A program made the position numbers and the translations under genes. From positions 1-40,830 of IMG/VR virus record IMGVR_UViG_3300020603_000050: DNA of 40,830 bases; one strand, given 5' to 3'. Origin of the DNA: a virus. Within the stretch, counting starts at the first letter, position 1, and each line of letters opens with the position of its first letter. Of this stretch, positions 1 through 8,961 are shown in pieces. Under the pieces are notes generated by a model, which did no database searches, was not told the origin of the DNA, and was given only the letters and a program-made list of their open reading frames with translations.

Positions 1-2018
1 TTACAGTATTAGTTGGAGTTACAGTATTAGTAGGTGTATTAGTTGGAGTAATAGTATTAGTAGGTGTTACAGTTTTAGTAGGCGTGATAGATGGAGTTAC
101 AGTATTAGTTGGAGTTACAGTATTAGTAGGTGTATTAGTTGGAGTAATAGTATTAGTAGGTGTTACAGTTTTAGTAGGCGTGATAGATGGAGTTATAGTA
201 TTAGTCGGAGTTACAGTATTAGTCGGAGTTACAGTATTAGTAGGTGTATTAGTTGGTGTTTGTGTTATAGTTGGAGTTTGAGTTCTTGTTGGTGTTAATG
301 AAATAGTTGGAGTAATAGTATTAGTAGGTGTTACAGTTTTAGTAGGCGTGATAGATGGAGTTTGAGTATTAGTTGGTGTTATGGTATTAGTAGGTGTTAT
401 AGTCGGAGTTACAGTATTACTTGGTGTTTGTGTTATAGTTGGAGTTACAGTTTTAGTAGGCGTGATAGATGGAGTTTGAGTATTAGTCGGAGTTACAGTA
501 TTAGTTGGTGTTATGGTATTAGTTGGAGTTACAGTTTTAGTAGGTGTGATAGATGGAGTTTGAGTATTAGTTGGAGTTATAGTATTAGTTGGAGTTACAG
601 TATTAGTTGGAGTTACAGTGTTAGTAGGTGTTACAGTTTTAGTAGGCGTGATAGATGGAGTTACAGTATTAGTTGGAGTAATAGTATTAGTAGGTGTTAT
701 AGTTGGAGTTACAGTATTAGTTGGAGTAATAGTATTAGTAGGTGTTATAGTCGGAGTTACAGTATTAGTTGGAGTTACAGTATTAGTCGGAGTTACAGTA
801 TTAGTAGGTGTTATAGTCGGAGTTACAGTATTAGTTGGAGTTACAGTATTAGTAGGTGTTATAGTCGGAGTTACAGTATTAGTTGGAGTTACAGTGTTAG
901 TAGGTGTTATAGTTGGAGTTTGAGTTCTTGTTGGTGTTAATGAAATAGTTGGAGTAACTGTAGGGGTGACAGTATTAGTTGGTGTTTGTGTTATAGTCGG
1001 AGTTACAGTATTAGTAGGTGTATTAGTTGGAGTTACAGTATTAGTTGGAGTTACAGTATTAGTAGGTGTTACAGTATTAGTTGGAGTAATAGTATTAGTA
1101 GGTGTTATAGTCGGAGTTACAGTATTAGTTGGAGTTATAGTATTAGTTGGAGTAATAGTATTAGTAGGTGTTATAGTCGGAGTTTGAGTTCTTGTTGGTG
1201 TTAATGAAATAGTTGGAGTAATAGTATTAGTAGGTGTTATAGTCGGAGTTACAGTATTAGATGGAGTTACAGTATTAGTTGGAGTTACAGTATTAGTAGG
1301 TGTTATAGTTGGAGTTTGAGTTCTTGTTGGTGTTAATGAAATAGTTGGAGTAATAGTATTAGTAGGTGTTACAGTTTTAGTAGGCGTGATAGATGGAGTT
1401 ACAGTATTAGTTGGAGTTATAGTATTAGTTGGAGTTACAGTATTAGTAGGTGTTATAGTCGGAGTTACAGTATTAGTTGGAGTTATAGTATTAGTCGGAG
1501 TTACAGTATTAGTAGGTGTATTAGTTGGTGTTATGGTATTAGTTGGAGTTCTTGTAATTGTTGGGGTAATGGTATTAGTTGGGGTAACAGTGTTAGTTGG
1601 CGTTACCGTATTAGTCTGAGTAATTGTGTGTGTTGGTGTAATAGTTGGTGTTTGAGTTTTTGTTGGAGTTATAGTATTGGTAGGAGTATTAGTTGGTCTT
1701 ACCGTATTAGTTGGTGTAATCGTTTGGGTTCTAGTTACAGTTGGGGTAACAGTTGAAGTTTTAGTGGGAGTAATAGTAGGAGTTGATGTTTTAGTAACTG
1801 TTGGAGTGACGGTATTAGTAGGTGTTATAGTAACTGTTGGAGTGACAGTTTCGGTTGGTGTAACTGTTGGCGTTGTAGTTGGGGTCGATGTTACAGTGGG
1901 TGTAACGGTTTCCGTTGGTGTAACTGTTGGCGTTGTAGTTGGGGTCGATGTTACAGTGGGTGTAACGGTTTCCGTTGGGGTGATGGTAGGTGTTACAGTA
2001 GGGGTTGGTGAAGGACAT
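1..2018. repeat. Degenerate in-frame tandem repeat encoding T-P-T units
   Basis: The DNA is built from 12-18 base units, such as the plus-strand words GTTACAGTATTAGTTGGA and GTTATAGTATTAGTAGGT, in shuffled order and always in multiples of three. A longer block containing AGTTCTTGTTGGTGTTAATG recurs at about 281, 923, 1187 and 1319. The last three copies are spaced 264 and 132 bases apart, which points to a 132-base higher-order unit that has itself been duplicated. Variation within units is mostly a few interchangeable codons, so expansion by slippage or unequal recombination under selection for the reading frame is likely. Units near 1700-2018 are more diverged and so perhaps older. Confidence 0.9.
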
Positions 2019-2791
2019 GGATAAGTTGATTCACAATCAGAACATGAAGTAAACGATATTGCATCGATGTAAACATACGCATTAGGTGAAAATGTTGGAG
2101 GTATTGAAGTAACACAACCATTAAAACCTGCACTTTCAACATAATAAACTCCACTCAATGGATAATAACTAAGAGGAATTGTTGAGATAATAACAATATT
2201 TGACGGGTCACAACAATATTGGAAATATCCCACTAAAGGTACCAATGTTTTTGTTGGTGTAATTGTTGGTGTTGAGGTGTTAGTCGGTGTTTGTGTAGGA
2301 GTTAATGTCGGTGGTGGGGGAGGACACACTCCTCCAACACAAAAATCCCCTATTGTAACAATAACTGAAGGGCTACTAACTGAAGGACTTTTACCACAAA
2401 AAGTTAATACCGTTTCAGGTGAAATAACAGTGTCTATATTATTACCACTACAATCAATAAAAGAAATTGTATGTTCAATAACATCCTCATTATTAAACTC
2501 AAGACAATTACAATTAACTGTCATTGTTGGTGTTATTGTAGGGGTTAATGTTGGCGTTTGGCTAGGTAAAATACATGGGCATACCTGTAAACAAGGACAT
2601 CCCTCAGAATCAATTAATCTTACAACAACTTCAGTTGCACCACTTAAAACGTTAGGTAATGTAAATTGATAGGTTGGTGGTATAGGAACTGATGACGCAA
2701 TTGGTACACACAATGATAATGTGATATCACATACCTCAATGTCGTAAGGACCTGTACCTGACGCACCAGTTATTTCTATTGATTGAATCAT
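1..2791 (-). CDS. Giant Thr/Pro-repeat virion-type protein, 3' end outside window
   Basis: The frame is open from the ATG at 2791 to the left edge, giving 930 codons with no stop, so the true C-terminus is not visible. The first 260 or so residues hold several small Cys-containing modules (for example a segment with CPCLQVCPC-like spacing) separated by short T-P linkers. From about residue 260 to the edge the protein is an almost unbroken T-P-T-[NVIKET]-T repeat. The two genes immediately upstream in the same direction (2812-3375 and 3375-6224) also carry T-P tracts, so the three probably form one late operon of tail, fibre or surface proteins. Such tracts are usually extended, stiff linkers or O-glycosylation targets; that role is inferred. 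The plus-strand V-G-V and S-Y-S-I frames here are shadows of this gene. I do not recognise the non-repeat modules. Confidence 0.85.
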   Translation of the reverse strand, partial: MIQSIEITGASGTGPYDIEVCDITLSLCVPIASSVPIPPTYQFTLPNVLSGATEVVVRLIDSEGCPCLQVCPCILPSQTPTLTPTITPTMTVNCNCLEFNNEDVIEHTISFIDCSGNNIDTVISPETVLTFCGKSPSVSSPSVIVTIGDFCVGGVCPPPPPTLTPTQTPTNTSTPTITPTKTLVPLVGYFQYCCDPSNIVIISTIPLSYYPLSGVYYVESAGFNGCVTSIPPTFSPNAYVYIDAISFTSCSDCESTYPCPSPTPTVTPTITPTETVTPTVTSTPTTTPTVTPTETVTPTVTSTPTTTPTVTPTETVTPTVTITPTNTVTPTVTKTSTPTITPTKTSTVTPTVTRTQTITPTNTVRPTNTPTNTITPTKTQTPTITPTHTITQTNTVTPTNTVTPTNTITPTITRTPTNTITPTNTPTNTVTPTNTITPTNTVTPTITPTNTVTPTNTITPTNTVTPSITPTKTVTPTNTITPTISLTPTRTQTPTITPTNTVTPTNTVTPSNTVTPTITPTNTITPTISLTPTRTQTPTITPTNTITPTNTITPTNTVTPTITPTNTITPTNTVTPTNTVTPTNTVTPTNTPTNTVTPTITQTPTNTVTPTVTPTISLTPTRTQTPTITPTNTVTPTNTVTPTITPTNTVTPTNTVTPTITPTNTVTPTNTVTPTNTVTPTITPTNTITPTNTVTPTITPTNTITPTNTVTPSITPTKTVTPTNTVTPTNTVTPTNTITPTNTQTPSITPTKTVTPTNTITPTNTVTPTNTQTPSITPTKTVTPTITQTPSNTVTPTITPTNTITPTNTQTPSITPTKTVTPTNTITPTISLTPTRTQTPTITQTPTNTPTNTVTPTNTVTPTNTITPSITPTKTVTPTNTITPTNTPTNTVTPTNTVTPSITPTKTVTPTNTITPTNTPTNTVTPTNTV

Positions 2792-2811
2792 TTAATAATA
2801 TATATTTATCG

Positions 2812-3375
2812 TTATTCACAATCTTCAGGAATAATATAATTATTATCTTCAGAAATTATAGGATTACCCGATTCACTCGTGATATAATAAGTAATAAGTG
2901 TTGGTGTTGGAGTTAATGTAGGCGTTTGAGTATTAGTAGGTGTTGGAGTTTTAGTTGGGAATGGTGTTATACACGGGTCCCAACTTGGTGTAGGTGTTGG
3001 AGATGATTTAGGTGTTTTAGTTGGTGTAACACTTTTAGTTGGTGTTGGTGTAATAAATTTACAAGGGTCAATAGTTTGAGTTGGTGTTTGGGTAGGAGTT
3101 GGTGTTGGTGTGGGGGTTTTTGTAGTTGTGTTACTAGGTGTTGGAGTTGGAGTTGGTGCAGGAACGTTTAAATAATAAGTACAACTTTCCTCAACAAGGA
3201 AAATAGTGTAATCACCATATGGTTTTAAAGGAGGAACTAATAAAGAAGGGTCGAATTCAAAAGGTAATGTAATATTACCCAAATTAATGACTTTGTTAGA
3301 CCCCGATGGTTTAAATAACACATTCGCCAATTCACCATCGTAATTTATACTTTTTATTACTATAATTTCACTCAT
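2812..3375 (-). CDS. Thr/Pro-rich putative virion protein (187 aa)
   Basis: A compact N-terminal region of about 75 residues, which looks beta-rich, is followed by a T-P-T-rich region (about residues 73-165). That region is interrupted by two short Cys-containing stretches (around TIDPCKF and SWDPCITPF), and the protein ends in a short acidic tail. The start overlaps the stop of 3375-6224 in a TAATG arrangement, so the genes are translationally coupled, and the next T-P gene begins 20 bases after this one ends. I do not recognise the N-terminal domain. The shared composition suggests this is a companion of the two flanking T-P proteins in one surface or fibre structure; that is an inference. 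Confidence 0.8.
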   Translation of the reverse strand: MSEIIVIKSINYDGELANVLFKPSGSNKVINLGNITLPFEFDPSLLVPPLKPYGDYTIFLVEESCTYYLNVPAPTPTPTPSNTTTKTPTPTPTPTQTPTQTIDPCKFITPTPTKSVTPTKTPKSSPTPTPSWDPCITPFPTKTPTPTNTQTPTLTPTPTLITYYITSESGNPIISEDNNYIIPEDCE

Positions 3376-6224
3376 TAGTTAGACCTTTTTTCTATAGCTA
3401 AACAAACTTCACCGTTTTGTCTAATAAGTTTATTCATATCATTAAAAGAAATAAAGGCATGTCCTTGTTTACCCCAAGAACGACCCCAACTATTTTTAAT
3501 TCTAAATTGTTTTTTAATTGTATCAACACCATTGATAACATAGGCATGACCTCCAATCTTGAAACCCGAAACTTTCATTAAACCATTAATATTAGGTCTA
3601 TTCATCGATGAGTACCAATTAGTACCGACAACAACAGGTCCTTTAGTTAATACAGTCGATATTAAAACGTTTATATCATAAGTCCATAAATATTGCTCAA
3701 TTCTACCAATACTCTTTAAATATTTGGCCCCCGCTCTAACAGAAGTTCCTTTATAATTTTCACCAGGCCACTCATCTATTTTTTGAGCTTCTTTATAAAT
3801 AATTGTTGGGTGAACTATTGGAGCGATACCGCTATGTTTGATTGGCCCGTCCTCGACCCAATGAGCCCAAGCGTAACCAACACATTCAGAAGTTTTTCCT
3901 TGGTCTCCCCACCATTCATCGGACTCCCAATACATTGTAGTTGGTTTATTAGGAGTTAATTTTAACTTCCTTTCAATCAAATAATTTTTATCTCTTAAAT
4001 CCTCAATATATAATCTACCTAAAGGTTCGTTACCAAATGGGTCTTCAGTTGTTGTGGTTGGAGTATCTGCAGAAAGTATATAAGTAATGTCGTCAGGTTT
4101 ACATATTGTTGTTGAACAATTAGGACAATCTGGATTAAACATATTAAATTTACTTACAAGTAATTTAAAATTGTGTTTAACTTCAGGTGCCGATAATGGT
4201 TCTACATACATTCTAAATTGTGAGATTCCTCCATCAAAAGTACCTGCAAAATTTTGTTCGATTAAAATATTAGTAGTTAACCCATTGAATGTTGTTGCCG
4301 TTAAATCATTAGTTGGAAAACACTCAGGGTCTTGGATATAGGGTCCATTAGGAATTGTTGTTGAGGAGAAGGTTAAGTTTTCTCTAAGCCCTTGTGTTCC
4401 TCCGCCCCATGAGATATTAAATGGTACACCAACCTGTTTTTCTTTATCAGTATTTAGAGCTCTTGGTATAATTTCCTCAAAATCCTCGATAGTGTGAAAT
4501 ATCTTACCATTAATGTAGATTTTTAATCTACCCTTTCTCATTTTACCCTCAATTAACCATTTTTCATTTAAATTGATGATATCCATTTTTTCAGCAACTT
4601 TACCATTTTCTTTTGTGTAAGGAGTACTAATTAATGAGGTTGTATTATTTGCTAAAGATTCTAAATAAACTTGTTTAGTTATATCACCTAATCCACCACG
4701 ATATTTTAAATCACAGTAATCGAACCAAGTATATCTTTCCCAAACAACATTAACTTGGAACCAATGTTCTTCATTTAACCAAGCAGGATTTTCTTTTTCA
4801 CATCTTGGGTATATTGGTGGTGTACATATATCAGTTATAGTATATCCCGTTGAGTATGTGATTCCACTAGTAGAACACTCTCCTGAAGTTGTACAATCAC
4901 CTGTAAATCTTAAAAATCTAACACCTATTTTTGGGTTTTTAGGGTCTCCACATAATCTTAATGAAAAAGCATTTGACATTGAGTCGTATAATGGGTCCTT
5001 TTCACAAGTGTCCTCAATAGAAGAAAAACCTTCAGGTTTACAATCTAAACAGTCATCGCAAGTATCACACTTAGTACATGTAGGTGTACAAGTAGGGGTA
5101 ACAATACAATTATTACTTGTTGGGGTTGGTGTAGGACTTTGAGTTGGGGTTGGGGTGGGTGTTGTTGGGCAAATGTGTGTTTGACATTCCCACCCACAAT
5201 TCTCACATTGTGGTTTGTCGCAACCACACCCGCATGATAACTGTTTTGTCTTTAAACCACCACATGTATCACAACCATAATTAACTCTAGGGTCATGTTT
5301 ACCATCCTTAGACCTTGGCGGGTATACATATATACATCTACTATTCTTTATTGTTAAATCACAACATGCGCATGTACTTAAACCCGTTAAAGGAGTTGTT
5401 ACTCGAGTATAACCTGTAAAACAATCAGGAGTACCATCCGCATGATGATAAAACTTATTCTCGGCTCTAGTACCAAAATAAAAAAATGTATTTTTATTAT
5501 TTGGGTATATCCCATTTAATGTTGTCTCGCCAGGTCCTAGTACATATTCATTAAATAATCTCGGTTTAAGAATCATTTCGACCGACCACCCTTTGGTCAT
5601 CCTTTCAGGAAAAATTTCATAATCATAACCATGAAGTTTATAAAACCCTTGATAAAACCCTCCATATAATTCGTGGTATCTACCGATTACAGGGTCGTTT
5701 TTACTAACGACTTCATATAATACGGTATTATTAAAACCAGAAAATCTTACATTTGGAGTATTTGTATACCCCGTTACTTGGAACATTTTGAATCTTCTAT
5801 CAAAACTTAACCTATCAAATTTTAAAAAATCTGAAAATAAACCTTTAGTAAATGTTATGGTTTGACCTGTCATTTTATTTACTAAACCGTTATCAATTCC
5901 TGTTAAACCTATATCACATGAAGTTTCTGCAGTAAAACATTTCAAATCTAATTTATCAGGGTTGTAATAATTTTGAGAAACAAAAATATTGTTATTGTTA
6001 TAATTTTTATATGTTAAATTTAAATTTTGGACGGTATCAATATTATTTATGTCAATATTGATTGGTAGTTTATTACCATATGTTTGAGCGATTAAATAAG
6101 GTGAGAAAACAACCTCCTGATTAAAATCTGTTTCATCAGATGTTAGGGACATATCATAACTATCCAAATAAAGTTTTGGGTATAGGTTGTTCCTTACATA
6201 TTGATTTATATTTTGACTCGACAT
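3375..6224 (-). CDS. Large virion-type protein with LamG-like region and papain-like (C1) cysteine peptidase domain
   Basis: This is a 949-residue protein. The middle (about 210-640) resembles a concanavalin/LamG-like domain, with [13 protein letters not shown] early and [24 protein letters not shown] and [20 protein letters not shown] later. A Cys-rich segment with a T-P-T linker (about 285-405) is inserted into it. The C-terminal 190 residues form a papain-like domain: [14 protein letters not shown] gives Q775 and C781 at the six-residue spacing of papain, [11 protein letters not shown] gives H893, and [10 protein letters not shown] gives N911. All four catalytic positions are therefore present. 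No signal peptide is visible. The protein is first in an operon with the two smaller T-P genes, and a TATTTAT element lies 12 bases before its start. A role in the virion, for example processing, exit from or degradation of host surface protein, is inferred. Confidence 0.85.
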   Translation of the reverse strand: MSSQNINQYVRNNLYPKLYLDSYDMSLTSDETDFNQEVVFSPYLIAQTYGNKLPINIDINNIDTVQNLNLTYKNYNNNNIFVSQNYYNPDKLDLKCFTAETSCDIGLTGIDNGLVNKMTGQTITFTKGLFSDFLKFDRLSFDRRFKMFQVTGYTNTPNVRFSGFNNTVLYEVVSKNDPVIGRYHELYGGFYQGFYKLHGYDYEIFPERMTKGWSVEMILKPRLFNEYVLGPGETTLNGIYPNNKNTFFYFGTRAENKFYHHADGTPDCFTGYTRVTTPLTGLSTCACCDLTIKNSRCIYVYPPRSKDGKHDPRVNYGCDTCGGLKTKQLSCGCGCDKPQCENCGWECQTHICPTTPTPTPTQSPTPTPTSNNCIVTPTCTPTCTKCDTCDDCLDCKPEGFSSIEDTCEKDPLYDSMSNAFSLRLCGDPKNPKIGVRFLRFTGDCTTSGECSTSGITYSTGYTITDICTPPIYPRCEKENPAWLNEEHWFQVNVVWERYTWFDYCDLKYRGGLGDITKQVYLESLANNTTSLISTPYTKENGKVAEKMDIINLNEKWLIEGKMRKGRLKIYINGKIFHTIEDFEEIIPRALNTDKEKQVGVPFNISWGGGTQGLRENLTFSSTTIPNGPYIQDPECFPTNDLTATTFNGLTTNILIEQNFAGTFDGGISQFRMYVEPLSAPEVKHNFKLLVSKFNMFNPDCPNCSTTICKPDDITYILSADTPTTTTEDPFGNEPLGRLYIEDLRDKNYLIERKLKLTPNKPTTMYWESDEWWGDQGKTSECVGYAWAHWVEDGPIKHSGIAPIVHPTIIYKEAQKIDEWPGENYKGTSVRAGAKYLKSIGRIEQYLWTYDINVLISTVLTKGPVVVGTNWYSSMNRPNINGLMKVSGFKIGGHAYVINGVDTIKKQFRIKNSWGRSWGKQGHAFISFNDMNKLIRQNGEVCLAIEKRSN

Positions 6225-6235
6225 CTTTTTTTATG

Positions 6236-6242
6236 ATAAATA
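6236..6242 (-). promoter_or_regulatory. Putative promoter element TATTTAT, leftward
   Basis: On the minus strand TATTTATCATAAAA lies 11 bases before the ATG at 6224. With the element at 6256-6262 it forms a divergent pair in a 51-base intergenic gap, serving the T-P/peptidase operon. The assignment rests on recurrence of the motif upstream of other late genes in this window. Confidence 0.5.
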
Positions 6243-6255
6243 CATTAAAACGAAG

Positions 6256-6262
6256 TATTTAT
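6256..6262 (+). promoter_or_regulatory. Putative promoter element TATTTAT, rightward
   Basis: GTATTTATTGATAAAA lies 13 bases before the ATG at 6276. The arrangement (TATTTAT, two bases, TAAAA) mirrors the leftward element at 6236-6242, so this gap looks like a bidirectional late-promoter region. Confidence 0.5.
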
Positions 6263-6275
6263 TGATAAAAAAGTC

Positions 6276-7109
6276 ATGATTAATTTTAATAAAGAATACT
6301 TTAATAATAATTGTTATTTTTTCCTTAAAGATAAAGGTGATAAAATTTCCCTATATTATTCTGTTGCGGAAACTTTATCCGAATCTAGAAAAACCGATAA
6401 CAAAAAAGACTTCAATAAAAAAGATGAGAAAAAAGTTAAATCAATTGTCCAAAAATTTTTAACCAAGAAAGAAAAAGTTAAAAAGAAGGATATTGAAAAA
6501 GAACTTGATGATGTTAGTGATACTAAAGAAATAAATGAATTAATAGGTTCTGACGGTACCTTTAGAGACTCAAGTATTCCATTTATTAATATGTACTTAC
6601 ACCCAAAGAAGACAATGGACCAAACTATTGTTGCCACAAGACAAACCAATGACCCTGTAACTAGAGGTTATAGAGTTTATTACGGTGAAAGTGAAGAAAA
6701 GGATGGAGATATTGTTAAAGAGATTGATTTTTCAGATGCCTTTGGTTATGAAGAAACTAAAGATATGGATTTTATCGAATCAGTAAAAACTCTTAAAGAT
6801 ATGGGTGTTGATAACCCTGTTGAGAGGACTAATGACTTTGGTAAATTAAAAGGTCAAAAAAGAAAAAAGGGTAAACTTAAACAACGTTTAGTTGAGAAGG
6901 GTTCTTTAGAAGAGGCACAAAAACAAAGAATGATTAAAATGGTTGAGGATATGTTATCTAAAAAGGATAGTGATTATTCTGACGTTGTTAGAAAAGATTC
7001 CCCTGTTAGTAAAATATTAGTTAAAAACTTACAATCAATTAAAAAAATTGCCGACAAAGAAGGTATAAGTATTAATAAACTTATAAGTATTTTAAAAACC
7101 AGTGAATAA
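6276..7109 (+). CDS. Hypothetical phage protein, Lys/Glu-rich (277 aa)
   Basis: I do not recognise this protein. It is very rich in Lys, Asp and Glu. Residues 30-95 are a highly charged stretch likely to be helical, followed by a more ordered part containing INMYLHPKKTMDQTI and TRGYRVYYGESEE, then a basic segment around residues 190-205 and a helical C-terminus ending in DKEGISINKLISILKTSE. It is the first gene of a five-gene plus-strand cluster with a putative promoter directly upstream, and it overlaps the next gene by eight bases. The neighbourhood suggests a structural or virion-associated role, but the sequence does not show one. An (I/L/V)-x-E site occurs in RLVEKGSLEEA. Confidence 0.75.
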   Translation: MINFNKEYFNNNCYFFLKDKGDKISLYYSVAETLSESRKTDNKKDFNKKDEKKVKSIVQKFLTKKEKVKKKDIEKELDDVSDTKEINELIGSDGTFRDSSIPFINMYLHPKKTMDQTIVATRQTNDPVTRGYRVYYGESEEKDGDIVKEIDFSDAFGYEETKDMDFIESVKTLKDMGVDNPVERTNDFGKLKGQKRKKGKLKQRLVEKGSLEEAQKQRMIKMVEDMLSKKDSDYSDVVRKDSPVSKILVKNLQSIKKIADKEGISINKLISILKTSE

Positions 7110-7572
7110 AGATTTATACGGAAATAAAGTCCAATTACCTGAAGATGTTATGACCTATTTAAAACAATGTCATGACGCAGCTCAAGGTGCGGATGAAAAC
7201 ACCGAAGGTTTTAGAAGAAATAAAGAACTTAGAGATAATGGTGAAATTTCATACCAACAACTAAAAAGAATGAAAAATTGGTTTGATTCATTCAATGGAA
7301 GAGAAAACGATTTACCATTTATATTAAATGGAGGTCATTATGTTAGAAATTGGGTTGATAATACCCTAACATCAATGAGGGATGGTGTACATAGTTTAAA
7401 ACAAAATAGGTCTGAAGTTCTTCCTAACCAATTTATAGACCCACATGAAAAAAATGGAATAAACAATTTAAATAGACCATCAAAAAGTCATAGTAGTAAC
7501 ACCGAATATTATAATTTGGAGGTTACCGAAAGCCTAAAACGCATAAACGACTTAATTAAAAAAATAATTTAA
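7102..7572 (+). CDS. Conserved-looking phage protein with C-terminal tag-like helix (156 aa)
   Basis: The start is GTG at 7102, inside the last codons of the preceding gene; no ATG is available before residue 17. The core contains QLKRMKNWFDSF, LPFILNGGHYVRNWVDNTL and a charged N-terminal half, and has the look of a soluble helical protein. I recall similar proteins in environmental phages but know no function for them. The last 18 residues (LEVTESLKRINDLIKKII) resemble the RLTESDLxRIIKRVI segment found at the N-termini of 24390-24623 and 24630-24941, here placed at the C-terminus. The next gene starts two bases after its stop codon. Confidence 0.75.
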   Translation: MNKDLYGNKVQLPEDVMTYLKQCHDAAQGADENTEGFRRNKELRDNGEISYQQLKRMKNWFDSFNGRENDLPFILNGGHYVRNWVDNTLTSMRDGVHSLKQNRSEVLPNQFIDPHEKNGINNLNRPSKSHSSNTEYYNLEVTESLKRINDLIKKII

Positions 7573-7574
7573 AA

Positions 7575-7871
7575 ATGGCAGTAAATGAACCTTTAAATTT
7601 TGAACAACCTAAAAATGAGTTAAGTTCAATAGCTGAGGCGGAAAGAGCTAAATTATTACCTAAAAATGATTTTAAAAAGACCGCAAATGAATACTCAAGT
7701 GTTAATCCTGATGCTTTAGCCGATGGTGATGAGCAAGGTAAAGGTACGGGAGGATTTTTAGATGTTTATAACCAAGGAGCAGGAGCAATCCAAGATATTT
7801 TGGAAAGAAAAGCTGAAATAGTTATTAACGAATATCAACCTAACAAACCATACACAACACCATCCGCGTAA
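7575..7871 (+). CDS. Small hypothetical phage protein (98 aa)
   Basis: The ATG at 7575 follows the previous stop with an A-rich leader. The protein has a charged helical N-terminus, a central VNPDALADGDEQGKGTGGFLD stretch with a conserved look, and a C-terminus containing ERKAEIVINEYQPNKPY. It overlaps the next start by one base (TAATG), so it is coupled to the WYL-like gene. I recognise no catalytic motif. Small size, Gly/Asp-rich centre and position in a cluster of putative virion genes suggest a structural accessory protein, which is not demonstrated. Confidence 0.75.
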   Translation: MAVNEPLNFEQPKNELSSIAEAERAKLLPKNDFKKTANEYSSVNPDALADGDEQGKGTGGFLDVYNQGAGAIQDILERKAEIVINEYQPNKPYTTPSA

Positions 7872-8272
7872 TGAAACTTTACAACATAACTAAATCACTT
7901 ATTTTAGAAGTAGCTTCTGTCGAGTCTATAATAGATTCTATTAAGAAAAAACAAAAAATAGTAATTTATTATGATGGTGACGAGCCAGGTGGTAGGGGAT
8001 TACGTGTTATTGAACCTGTTTGTTTTGGTTACAGTAAAGCGGATAACCCTGTTTTAAGAGCTTGGGATGAAGAAGGTTCTTCACACACAGGATATAAAGG
8101 TGAACAACCATTACCTGGGTGGAGACTTTTTAGACTTGATAAAATTTTATCATTTAAACCGACCGCTGAAAATTTTAACACACCAAAACCTGGTTATAAT
8201 CCAAGAGGTGATAGAAGTATGAAAAGAGTAGTGATTAACGCGGTCTTTAATAATGAAGAAGAAAACATTTAA
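7871..8272 (+). CDS. Stand-alone WYL-like domain protein (133 aa)
   Basis: After a short N-terminal helix (MKLYNITKSLILEVAS), residues 17-95 match the WYL pattern: KIVIYYDGDEPGGRGLRVIE, then EPVCFGYSKADNPVLRAW, then GWRLFRLDKILSF. WYL domains of the SH3-like type normally sit on transcription regulators or CRISPR and defence regulators and bind nucleic acid or small ligands. Here there is no helix-turn-helix, and the neighbours are small phage proteins. The N-terminal LILE gives an I-x-E site of the type cut by T4-like prohead proteases, so packaging into the head is possible. It may instead act as a ligand sensor or single-stranded DNA binder in the infected cell. Confidence 0.7.
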   Translation: MKLYNITKSLILEVASVESIIDSIKKKQKIVIYYDGDEPGGRGLRVIEPVCFGYSKADNPVLRAWDEEGSSHTGYKGEQPLPGWRLFRLDKILSFKPTAENFNTPKPGYNPRGDRSMKRVVINAVFNNEEENI

Positions 8273-8274
8273 AT

Positions 8275-8868
8275 ATGACAAACGAAAATGATTTATTACA
8301 AAAATTAATGATATCCAAAAAAATGATGGATATTCATAATCAAATGCCGAGAAGTGGTCAAAATGTACCATTGGCAAATTACAACATTCCCAATACTGAA
8401 AATTTTGATAATCCTAAAGCTAATTACAACATTCCACAAGAATTTATGATGGAACAATCAAAACCAATTTATAATACCGAAACACCTACGGTAGATAGAA
8501 TTATGGGGTCTAAATTACCAGATGAAATAAAACAACTTATGATAGAATATCCAATTGCACAACCTAATGGTATGTCAGGTCCCACTTTATCAAATGAGTT
8601 AGTTGAGAAAGCTACGAGGTTAATGAATTCTAATGGTAATGTCATAAATGAGACAAATCCTAAAAGACAACAAACTAATCCAAATCAAATTAGTAGTTCA
8701 CTTACCGCAAAACAAATTAAAGATATTGTGAGAGAAACTGTTGAAGAAGTTTTATCTGAAAACGGTTTGTTGACCGAATCAACCCAAAAATCAAATGAGC
8801 TTTTCCAATTTAAAGTTGGAAAACACATTTTTGAAGGTAAGGTAACCAAAATTAAAAAAGTACAATAA
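8275..8868 (+). CDS. Hypothetical phage protein (197 aa)
   Basis: I recognise no family. The N-terminal 80 residues are Asn/Pro/Met-rich with two related motifs (PLANYNIPN and KANYNIPQE). A middle part with MGSKLPDEIKQLMIEYPIAQ follows, then a helix LTAKQIKDIVRETVEEVLSE, and then LLTESTQKSNELFQFKVGKH, which ends in a small beta-like region GKHIFEGKVTKIKK. The helix plus L-T-E site resembles the tag segments of other proteins in this window, although here it is internal and followed by about 35 residues. It is the last gene of its cluster and is followed closely by a terminator. Confidence 0.75.
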   Translation: MTNENDLLQKLMISKKMMDIHNQMPRSGQNVPLANYNIPNTENFDNPKANYNIPQEFMMEQSKPIYNTETPTVDRIMGSKLPDEIKQLMIEYPIAQPNGMSGPTLSNELVEKATRLMNSNGNVINETNPKRQQTNPNQISSSLTAKQIKDIVRETVEEVLSENGLLTESTQKSNELFQFKVGKHIFEGKVTKIKKVQ

Positions 8869-8872
8869 CTTG

Positions 8873-8899
8873 AACCCCGTCAATCGATGGGGTTTTTTA
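8873..8899 (+). terminator. Rho-independent terminator after the 6276-8868 cluster
   Basis: The stem AACCCC (8873-8878) pairs with GGGGTT (8889-8894) around a 10-base loop and is followed by a T-run. It sits five bases after the stop at 8868. An in-frame ATG inside the stem explains why the next open frame seems to begin at 8887; that start is rejected. Confidence 0.8.
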
Positions 8900-8961
8900 T
8901 TTATTATTATATTGATAATGTCTGTTTATCTGACTATATTTTCTATGTTATATATAAAAAT

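Noticed and set aside
1-2018. CRISPR array or satellite DNA
   Set aside because: Units are contiguous, have no unique spacers and preserve a coding frame, so they are a protein repeat.
84-2024. Plus-strand frames rich in V-G-V and S-Y-S-I
   Set aside because: They are shadows of the T-P-T repeat gene on the minus strand. Repeat units of three-base multiples keep several frames open; the minus frame continues unbroken into the Cys-containing, non-repetitive N-terminal part and the other two do not.
4087-5227. Short frames on the plus strand and in a second minus frame within 3375-6224
   Set aside because: They fall entirely inside the 949-residue gene and show no independent features.
8887-8961. 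N-terminal extension of the glycosyltransferase beginning MGFFIYYYIDN
   Set aside because: The ATG lies in the stem of a terminator and the extension is AT-rich leader sequence; the start at 8962 fits the family.
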